11,098 bases of DNA from Prado023 sp049688395 (GTDB lineage Bacteria; Actinomycetota; Actinomycetes; S36-B12; CAIYMF01). Positions 1 to 4,498 of this stretch are shown in pieces. The position numbers and the translations under genes are program-made. How positions within the stretch are numbered: position 1 is the stretch's first letter; each line of letters begins with the position of its first letter. A model generated the notes under the pieces. It had not been told where the DNA came from. It was given only the letters and a program-made list of their open reading frames with translations, and did not search any database. The stretch lies in contig JBAVKQ010000223.1 of NCBI GenBank assembly GCA_049688395.1, forward strand, positions 1 to 11,098, given 5' to 3'.

Positions 1-1
1 C

Positions 2-28
2 GCCGTCACCGAAGTCACCGCCGAGTAG
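2..28 (+). CDS. C-terminal end of an unidentified upstream gene (partial)
   Basis: Reading from base 2, eight codons (AVTEVTAE) run to a TAG stop at 26-28. Most of these codons end in G or C, as in the coding genes of this window. A terminator-like hairpin follows about 50 bases later, which fits a gene ending here. Too little of the protein is inside the window to say what it is, and a chance open frame of this length cannot be excluded. Confidence 0.4.
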   Translation, partial: AVTEVTAE

Positions 29-80
29 TCCACCCCAGCCCGGGCGCCATGACACCCATCACACCGCCAGCACAACCACC

Positions 81-112
81 AAGGCCCCGCCCCGAACCCG
101 GGACGGGGCCTT
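81..112 (+). terminator. Hairpin, probable terminator after the upstream gene
   Basis: AAGGCCCCG at 81-89 pairs perfectly with CGGGGCCTT at 104-112, giving a 9-bp stem closed by a 14-base loop. No T tract follows, which is common for terminators in high-GC actinobacteria. It lies about 50 bases after the TAG at 26-28, the expected place for a terminator of that gene. Its function is inferred from position and stem strength only. Confidence 0.5.
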
Positions 113-374
113 CGGCCAACCCCCACATCCGCAACCAGCGTGACGCCGACATCCTCACCCAGCAAGGCGCCCAACACTGGGCCGGCACCGACAATCCTCG
201 ACCCCACCCCGCTGATCGGGTGATCGCGGCGAGGACGGCTTCACGACGTGCTGGGACGTGTCGATGACTGTGCTGGCACCCTGCGCACAGGGTGCGCGGC
301 TACCGCTCCATCGTCGAGGTGGACCCCTCAGGGCCACCCAGGCTATGGGTGCGGCTCGAGCAGGAGGTGCAAGG
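113..374. other. Non-coding stretch before the small gene at 375
   Basis: I see no convincing gene here. The open frame starting at 49 has no ribosome binding site, is very rich in Pro and Arg, and runs through the hairpin at 81-112. The stretch holds a direct repeat GACGTG-N4-GACGTG (245-260) with a 10-base period, and two hairpins (276-295 and 335-351) described separately. I found no clear -35/-10 pair and no tRNA. Confidence 0.5.
276..351 (+). promoter_or_regulatory. Structured leader with two hairpins and an alternative pairing
   Basis: Hairpin A is perfect: GCACCCTG (276-283), loop CGCA, CAGGGTGC (288-295). Hairpin B is CACCCA (335-340), a five-base loop, TGGGTG (346-351). GCACCC at 276-281 could instead pair with GGGTGC at 347-352, which would break both hairpins. 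The Shine-Dalgarno site of the small gene (362-367) follows 10 bases later. This layout would allow a two-state leader RNA, but I recognise no known riboswitch core, and GC-rich DNA forms such pairings by chance fairly often. Confidence 0.3.
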
Positions 375-599
375 ATGTTCAGCAGCGAGCGGGTCATCGA
401 ATCGACGGACGCAGGGGATATCTACATGACTGCGGTCGCCACCACCCGGCGGTTCTACGTCACTGACAGCAGCGGGAACTACGTCACGGGCCCTGGCCCG
501 GTCGACATGGCCACCGCGTTCCGGGTGCTCGATGCCGTGTTGAAGTCCACCGGCAGCAGCACCGCCTCGGCGCCGTCGACCCTGCTGGCAGCCAGCTGA
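375..599 (+). CDS. Small hypothetical protein, 74 aa
   Basis: I do not recognise this protein. The start at ATG 375 is supported by a full AGGAGG at 362-367, seven bases upstream. An in-frame upstream GTG at 258 has no such site, and ATG 426 is a weaker alternative. The product has no signal peptide or membrane segment. Its first two thirds are polar, with a possible short beta hairpin around residues 24-37 (TTRRFYVTDSSGNYV). A helix-like stretch follows at about 44-58 (VDMATAFRVLDAVLK), then a Ser/Thr/Ala-rich tail. It stands alone on the plus strand, converging with the DUF2510/YbjQ gene. The leader before it can fold into two hairpins. Coding status rests on the ribosome binding site and on codon third positions rich in G/C. 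The function is unknown. Confidence 0.55.
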   Translation: MFSSERVIESTDAGDIYMTAVATTRRFYVTDSSGNYVTGPGPVDMATAFRVLDAVLKSTGSSTASAPSTLLAAS

Positions 600-604
600 G
601 CTGA

Positions 605-636
605 GCTGCGCCGGACGGACTGCTCCGTCGCGCAGC
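605..636. terminator. Bidirectional hairpin between convergent genes
   Basis: GCTGCGC (605-611) pairs with GCGCAGC (630-636), and GACGGA (614-619) pairs with TCCGTC (624-629). The loop is CTGC, and there is a two-base bulge at 612-613. The hairpin sits in the 58-base gap between the stop of the small plus-strand gene and the stop of the minus-strand gene, so it could end transcription from both sides. No T tract is present. A palindrome GGGCATGCCC at 643-652 lies next to it. Confidence 0.5.
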
Positions 637-657
637 GCCCGGGGGCATGCCCAGGGT

Positions 658-1152
658 TCAGTCGTCGATTCGCTGCACCGTCACAGCCGTCCCGTACGCC
701 ACGACCTCGTTCATGATGGTCGCAATGCCCCCGGTGTCGAACCGCATCGTGACCACGGCGTTTCCGCCGACCTGCAGCGCCGCGAAGCGCAGCCGATCGA
801 CCGCCTCCGCTCGCGAGTCGATGAGCAGTTTCGTGATTCCCTTGACCTCTCCCCCGAAGGCGGTCCGCACTGAGGCCCCCCAGTTCGCGAAGGCGTTGCG
901 GGCGCGCACCGTGATCCCGAACACCTCGCCGTGGACGGCCACGATCCGGAACCCGGGGATCGTCTCGGTCGTGACCACCAGGATCGGGGGACCCCAGTAC
1001 TGCGCCGGGCCGGCGCCCACCTCCAGGTCCTGCTGCCCACTGACCGCCGACTGCACGTTGTCGGTCCACACCGACCCGTCCCACTGACGCATCTGGCCGA
1101 GGCCGGCCGGGTCGGGGTACCAGCCCGGGGCGGAGGTACCAGCGCTGTCCAT
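658..1152 (-). CDS. DUF2510 and YbjQ/UPF0145-domain protein
   Basis: The 164-residue protein has two recognisable parts. Residues 9-30 (PGWYPDPAG, then RQWDGSVWT) are the short Trp-rich DUF2510 module that is widespread in actinobacteria. Residues about 57-160 match the YbjQ/UPF0145 family: VTTETIPGFRI, a central FGGEVKGITKLL, an Arg/Ala helix, then GGNAVVTMRFD and a closing EVVAYGTAVTVQ. YbjQ proteins form small pentameric rings; their job is unclear and they are often loosely called heavy-metal-binding. There is no signal peptide or membrane segment, so the protein is probably cytoplasmic. It lies 29 bases after the CAP-domain gene on the same strand. No good ribosome binding site precedes the ATG, but a TAGCCT box six bases upstream suggests a leaderless transcript. 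I see no motility link. Confidence 0.85.
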   Translation of the reverse strand: MDSAGTSAPGWYPDPAGLGQMRQWDGSVWTDNVQSAVSGQQDLEVGAGPAQYWGPPILVVTTETIPGFRIVAVHGEVFGITVRARNAFANWGASVRTAFGGEVKGITKLLIDSRAEAVDRLRFAALQVGGNAVVTMRFDTGGIATIMNEVVAYGTAVTVQRIDD

Positions 1153-1158
1153 GTCGGT

Positions 1159-1185
1159 AGGCTAACCCCGTCCTGCGGTTGTCAT
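1159..1185 (-). promoter_or_regulatory. Possible leaderless promoter of the DUF2510/YbjQ gene
   Basis: Read on the minus strand, ATGACA (1185-1180) resembles a -35 box. TAGCCT (1164-1159) fits the actinobacterial TANNNT -10 pattern, and the spacer is 15 bases, slightly short. Only six bases separate the -10 from the ATG at 1152, so transcription would begin at or very near the start codon. That fits the missing ribosome binding site. The -35 overlaps the stop codon of the CAP gene. This is a weak motif-based call. Confidence 0.3.
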
Positions 1186-2258
1186 CGCCGACCGAGGTTC
1201 TGGGTCCAGTAGTGCCCGTAGGCCGACGGCTTGGAGTAGACGTAGCCCACGCCGATCTCCGTGAACCGGTCGCTCATGATGTTCGCGCAATGACCCGGGC
1301 TGTTCAGCCACGCAGTGACGACGGCCTGCGCGGTGGGCTGGCCCGCCGCGATGTTCTCGCCGGCCGCCCTCCACTCGTAGCCGACCGCCCTCATCCGGTC
1401 CCAGGGCAGCGATCCGTCGAGTCCCGTGTGCGAGAAGTACCCGTTCGTGGCCATGTCCTGGCTGTGCCCCCGGGCGGACCGGACCAGCAGCGGGTTCATT
1501 GTCAACGCCGGCGCGGCCGCGTAGTTGGTGGTTCCGCAGCTCCTGGCCACGGCCCGCGCGCCATTGACCAAGGTGAGGACCTCGGCCTCGGCCGCGGTGA
1601 CCTGTTCGGCGGGCAGGGTGGGCGTGACCGAGGGTGTCGGCGTACTGGACGTCGTAGGAGTCGGCGTCGGTGTGCCCGACGCGGTGGGCTTGGGCGTGGC
1701 CGTGGGCGTGGGCGTGGTCGAGGCCGTGGGAGTGGGCGTACTGGACGGGTTCGGCGTCGGGTTGGGCGTGGGCGTGCTGGACAGCGTCGGCCTCGGGGTG
1801 GGCGTGCTGGACGGCGTCGGCGTGGGCTTGGGCGTGGGCCTCGGCGGGGCGGGCGGCGATGGGATCACGCGGATTCGCACGCTCGTCCGCAACTTCGAGG
1901 TGGCCTTCGCCTGGGCGTGGATCCTCTTCGACCCCGTGGCCAGCTTCTTGACCCCCGGGCCCTTGCGCACCTCGATCGTCGCCGAGCGCTTCTTGCTCTT
2001 TGCCGTGCGGTAGGTCAGCGTCACCCTCTTGGCGTTGGTGGTGACACTGACCCGCACCTTGCCCGATGCCACCACGACCGCGCTGACCCGCAGGGATGCG
2101 CGTGGCTTGGCCCGCGCAGCCGGCACCGCCGACCACGTGATCGCCGCCTGGCTCGCCGCCAACGGGCTTGCGTGGCTCCCCGGGGCGGGAGCAGCGGCGA
2201 CCGCTGGGGCCGCCAACCCGGTCACCATCAGGGCCACGACCACGCCGCGAACGAACAT
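1182..2258 (-). CDS. Secreted CAP/SCP-domain protein with Pro/Thr-rich linker
   Basis: The 358-residue protein begins with a signal peptide: MFVRG, a hydrophobic core to about residue 20, and a likely cut near AVA-AA at 21-23. Residues 38-131 are a basic, beta-rich region I cannot assign. Residues 132-216 are a low-complexity Pro/Thr/Ser linker. Residues 218-358 are a CAP (SCP/PR-1) domain. The domain shows GHSQDMA (264-270), YFSHTG (274-279), GENIAAG (300-306), SPGHCANIM (320-328) and EIGVGYVYS (334-342). His265, Glu301 and His323 are candidate CAP cavity residues, and Cys241 and Cys324 could form a disulfide outside the cell. Bacterial CAP proteins have little defined biochemistry. AGGGAG lies about eight bases before the ATG. 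The gene is divergent from the flagellar cluster and upstream of the DUF2510/YbjQ gene. Confidence 0.9.
   Translation of the reverse strand: MFVRGVVVALMVTGLAAPAVAAAPAPGSHASPLAASQAAITWSAVPAARAKPRASLRVSAVVVASGKVRVSVTTNAKRVTLTYRTAKSKKRSATIEVRKGPGVKKLATGSKRIHAQAKATSKLRTSVRIRVIPSPPAPPRPTPKPTPTPSSTPTPRPTLSSTPTPNPTPNPSSTPTPTASTTPTPTATPKPTASGTPTPTPTTSSTPTPSVTPTLPAEQVTAAEAEVLTLVNGARAVARSCGTTNYAAAPALTMNPLLVRSARGHSQDMATNGYFSHTGLDGSLPWDRMRAVGYEWRAAGENIAAGQPTAQAVVTAWLNSPGHCANIMSDRFTEIGVGYVYSKPSAYGHYWTQNLGRR
1611..1865 (-). repeat. Minisatellite-like Pro/Thr codon repeat in the CAP gene
   Basis: On the minus strand this stretch encodes about 85 residues built from short TPTP, SSTPTP and NPTP units. On the plus strand it reads as degenerate GTGGGCGT-type repeats. 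The units are imperfect but repeated many times, so length change by slippage or recombination is plausible. At protein level it is a typical extended, exposed linker between the N-terminal region and the CAP domain. Confidence 0.75.
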
Positions 2259-2376
2259 ACGAGTTCTCCCTACCTCGGGAACCGCTGAGGGCAGCTACTG
2301 GGTTCAACGGCCATGGTGGCGGCCCGCCTTGAGTCGATCGCCGAAGTTCACTCGAACGAGGACGCGGTGACCGTGG

Positions 2377-2400
2377 CCGAGGCAGTCACCGAGGCAGTCA
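2377..2400. repeat. 12-bp tandem direct repeat upstream of fliA
   Basis: CCGAGGCAGTCA occurs twice, head to tail and exact (2377-2388 and 2389-2400), followed by a partial third copy, CCGA. It lies about 130 bases before the fliA start and directly next to a strong hairpin. It could be a pair of binding sites for a regulator of fliA, although a 12-base period does not match a helical turn. It could also be a chance duplication. Confidence 0.6.
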
Positions 2401-2401
2401 C

Positions 2402-2436
2402 CGACCCCACGGCCGCAGCAGCCGGCCACGGGGTCG
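2402..2436 (+). promoter_or_regulatory. Strong hairpin in the fliA upstream region
   Basis: CGACCCC (2402-2408) pairs with GGGGTCG (2430-2436), and GGCCG (2411-2415) pairs with CGGCC (2423-2427). An AC/AC internal loop lies between the stems, and the terminal loop has seven bases. It begins one base after the tandem repeat and ends 93 bases before the fliA ATG. If transcribed it would be a stable leader structure. It could also act as an attenuator or as a terminator of transcripts entering from upstream. I found no convincing promoter for fliA in 2259-2529. Confidence 0.4.
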
Positions 2437-2529
2437 CGCGTCCGACGGGCACCGAACCTCAAGTGCCCGGCGAGCGCATCCGAAGGACTCAGAGGAGACG
2501 CCTGCGAGGCGCAGCACCTGAGGAGACCC

Positions 2530-3411
2530 ATGAGCGCGACCCCTGCACTGGAGATCCGCCCGTCGAGGGGTGCGACCGCCGAGCCGAGCGACCCGGCGCG
2601 CGACCAGCTCATCGTGGACCACATCCCGGTGGTCGGGCACATCGTGCGCGAGACGATGGGTCGCCTGCCGAGCCACGTCAGCCGTGACGAGCTCACGTCC
2701 GCCGGGCTCTTGGCCCTCGTCCAGTCCGCGCGGTCCTACGACCCCGACCGGGGCGTGGCGTTCACCGCGTATGCGAGCTCCCGGATCCGCGGCGCCATCC
2801 TCGACGAGCTCCGCGGCATCGACTGGGCCAGCCGGTCGGTCCGGCGGCGCTCCCGTCAGGTGGAGCAGGCCCGGACCAGCCTGGCCACTGCCCTGGGCCG
2901 TTCGGCCACCGACAAGGAGGTCGCCGCCGCGCTCGGGATCCCACTGGACGCGGTCGCCGCGAACAACAGCGACGTGGCCCGGGCCAGCGTCCTGGCCCTC
3001 GACGGCTTCGGTGAGACCCCGATCGAGGACATCCTCGCCTCGTCGCTGCCCAGCCCGCAGGACGTCGTGGAGAAGCGCGAACAGCTGGGCTACTTGGTCG
3101 ATGCCATCGCCGAGCTGCCCGAACGGCTGCGCACCGTGATCCAGGACTACTACTTCGCCGCACGACCGATGCTCGACATCGCCGCCGACCTCGAGGTCAC
3201 CGAGTCGCGGGTGTCCCAGATGCGCGCCGAGGCACTGGCCTTGATCCGCGACGCGATGAACAGTGCCCTGGACCCCGGCCTGGTCGCCCCCGCAGCCCGC
3301 CCCGCCGGTGCCGCGGCCCGCCGCCGCAACGCCTACTTCGCCGCCGTCGAGGCGCGCCGAACCGTGACCTCGCGCCTGGCCACCTCGAGCAGTCTGAACG
3401 CAATCGCCTGA
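2530..3411 (+). CDS. fliA: Flagellar sigma factor FliA (sigma-28 / WhiG class)
   Basis: This 293-residue protein is an alternative sigma factor that directs RNA polymerase to flagellar promoters. Region 2 spans about residues 23-105 and carries the family hallmarks FTAYASSRIRGAILDELR (78-95) and DWASRSVRRRSR (98-109). Region 3 follows to about 150. Region 4 (190-240) has LPERLRTVIQDYY and the helix-turn-helix LEVTESRVSQMRAEAL, as in FliA and WhiG. About 50 residues extend past region 4 (244-293), Ala/Arg-rich with RRRNAYFAAVEARR; enteric FliA ends soon after region 4. The ATG at 2530 has AGGAG four bases upstream. GAGGAGAC occurs at 2492-2499 and again at 2520-2527. The gene precedes fliC, whose promoter fits this sigma class. 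I found no anti-sigma gene flgM in the window. Confidence 0.95.
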   Translation: MSATPALEIRPSRGATAEPSDPARDQLIVDHIPVVGHIVRETMGRLPSHVSRDELTSAGLLALVQSARSYDPDRGVAFTAYASSRIRGAILDELRGIDWASRSVRRRSRQVEQARTSLATALGRSATDKEVAAALGIPLDAVAANNSDVARASVLALDGFGETPIEDILASSLPSPQDVVEKREQLGYLVDAIAELPERLRTVIQDYYFAARPMLDIAADLEVTESRVSQMRAEALALIRDAMNSALDPGLVAPAARPAGAAARRRNAYFAAVEARRTVTSRLATSSSLNAIA

Positions 3412-3424
3412 ACTCGTCGAATCG

Positions 3425-3452
3425 CTCAAGTCGATCCGGCACCGGCCGATAG
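3425..3452 (+). promoter_or_regulatory. Sigma-28 (FliA)-type promoter of fliC
   Basis: GCTCAA at 3425-3430 (counted with the preceding GC) and GCCGATAG at 3445-3452 form a FliA-type pair. The TCAAGTCG box at 3426-3433 is separated by exactly 11 bases from the -10. The enteric consensus is TAAAGTTT-N11-GCCGATAA; the -10 matches at 7 of 8 positions and the -35 at 5 of 8. The leader to the fliC ATG is about 60 bases. The same two boxes recur before flgB, which strengthens the call. Confidence 0.75.
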
Positions 3453-3514
3453 AACAACCAGCGGGGCCCAAGGACGGACGCCGCCCGTGACTCAGAATCC
3501 AGGAGGGAAATATC

Positions 3515-4342
3515 ATGAGTCTTCGCATCAACCAGAACATCGACGCATTCAACACCTACCGCAACCTGTCCGTGACCCAGGGGCAGATGTCGAAGTCCCT
3601 GGAGAAGTTGTCCAGTGGTTTCCGCATCAACCGCGCAGCCGACGACGCTGCCGGCCTGGCGATCTCCGAAGGCCTGCGCTCGCAGGTCGGCGGACTCAAG
3701 GTCGCCGTCCGCAACGCCCAGGACGGCATCTCGGTCGTGCAGACCGCTGAAGGCGCCCTCACTGAGGTCCACTCGATCCTGCAGCGCATGCGCGATCTGG
3801 CGGTCCAGGCCGGCAACGACAGCAACAGTGCGGCGGCCCGTTTGAACATCACGGCTGAGGCGACGGAGCTCACCTCGGAGCTTGGTCGGATCGCCGCCTC
3901 GACGAACTTCAACGGCACCGCGCTGCTCACCGGTGCACCCACGTTGACCTTCCAGGTGGGTTCAGGCTCAGACGCGAACAGCGCCATCGCGGTCAACTTG
4001 GCCGACGCGGACGTGAGCGCCGTGGCCACGGCTGTCGGAGCGGTCACCTTCGACTCGCACACCAATGCACAGGCGGCCATCGCCGTGATCGACACCCAGA
4101 TTGGCCTCATCTCTGACGGACGGGCGATGCTCGGTGCCACGCAGAACCGGTTCGAGCACACGATCAACAACGTGAACGTGGCGATCGAGAACCTGTCGGC
4201 TGCCGAGAGCCGGATCCGCGACACCGACATGGCCTCGGAGATGGTCTCGTTCACCCGAGCGCAGATCCTGTCCCAGGCCGGCACGGCGATGCTGGCCCAG
4301 GCCAACGCTGCACCGCAGAGCGTGCTGAGCCTGCTGCGGTGA
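3515..4342 (+). CDS. fliC: Flagellin, filament subunit
   Basis: This 275-residue flagellin is exported by the flagellar secretion system and polymerises into the filament. The N-terminal D0/D1 half has the standard pattern MSLRINQNI, then LEKLSSGFRINRAADDAAG (29-47), EGLRSQ and AQDGISVVQTAEGAL. Residues 89-102 (LQRMRDLAVQAGND) correspond to the conserved D1 stretch sensed by TLR5 in other flagellins. Residues about 141-180 form a short variable loop. The C-terminal D1/D0 half ends with RIRDTDMASEMVSFTRAQIL and SVLSLLR. The outer D2/D3 domains are absent, so this is a minimal flagellin. There is no Cys. The start is fixed by a strong AGGAGGG at 3501-3507 followed by an A/T-rich spacer, as expected for a highly expressed gene. 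A sigma-28-type promoter lies upstream and a long hairpin downstream. Confidence 0.97.
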   Translation: MSLRINQNIDAFNTYRNLSVTQGQMSKSLEKLSSGFRINRAADDAAGLAISEGLRSQVGGLKVAVRNAQDGISVVQTAEGALTEVHSILQRMRDLAVQAGNDSNSAAARLNITAEATELTSELGRIAASTNFNGTALLTGAPTLTFQVGSGSDANSAIAVNLADADVSAVATAVGAVTFDSHTNAQAAIAVIDTQIGLISDGRAMLGATQNRFEHTINNVNVAIENLSAAESRIRDTDMASEMVSFTRAQILSQAGTAMLAQANAAPQSVLSLLR

Positions 4343-4387
4343 TCCTCGGGCAACACCTGAGCCGGCCAGGCATCGGCTCCGCATGAT

Positions 4388-4441
4388 CCCGGCGCCCGGG
4401 GGTGGATCGAGTTCTCCTCGCATCCACGCCCGGGCGCCGGG
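4388..4441 (+). terminator. Very strong hairpin, terminator after fliC
   Basis: CCCGGCGCCCGGG (4388-4400) pairs perfectly with CCCGGGCGCCGGG (4429-4441). After one mismatch the stem continues with GTGGAT (4402-4407) to ATCCAC (4422-4427), and after a bulged base with CGAG (4408-4411) to CTCG (4417-4420). That is about 23 base pairs around a five-base loop. It starts 45 bases after the fliC stop and 57 bases before the fliD ATG. No T tract follows. It probably limits read-through from fliC into fliD and may protect the fliC mRNA 3' end. Confidence 0.75.
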
Positions 4442-4498
4442 GTGCCCGACCCCCCACATCCCCACGAACATCTGTGCCCCGACCGCCCGGAGGACCCC

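Noticed and set aside
49..267. Open frame of 72 codons on the plus strand near the left edge
   Set aside because: It has no ribosome binding site, its product is Pro/Arg-rich without any domain, and it runs straight through the hairpin at 81-112.
1611..1865. CRISPR-like or satellite array suggested by the repeated GTGGGCG pattern
   Set aside because: The units are short, imperfect, lack unique spacers and keep the reading frame of a Pro/Thr linker, so they are explained by the coding sequence.
1179..2288. Long plus-strand frame opposite the CAP gene
   Set aside because: The product is an Arg/Gly-rich shadow with no domain, while the minus strand encodes a clear signal peptide and CAP motifs.
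2292..2335. Possible sigma-28-type box on the minus strand upstream of the CAP gene (ACTCAA, then GCCGTTGA)
   Set aside because: The spacer is 17 bases and the -10 matches only 6 of 8 positions, both worse than the fliC and flgB boxes; nothing else ties the CAP gene to FliA.
2313..2687. Open frame on the plus strand overlapping the start of fliA
   Set aside because: Its first 45 codons have high G/C third positions and encode an AVTEAVTD repeat, which looked tempting. It has no ribosome binding site, contains the tandem repeat and hairpin, and then continues into fliA in the wrong frame as an Arg/Pro-rich shadow.
2398..3555. Long minus-strand frame opposite fliA
   Set aside because: Gly/Asp/Arg-rich antisense shadow of a well-supported sigma factor gene.
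4442..4498. Upstream GTG start that would lengthen FliD by 19 residues
   Set aside because: The extra residues are Pro/His-rich, begin within the terminator hairpin, and lie before the GGAGG site at 4489-4493; the conserved FliD N terminus begins at ATG 4499.
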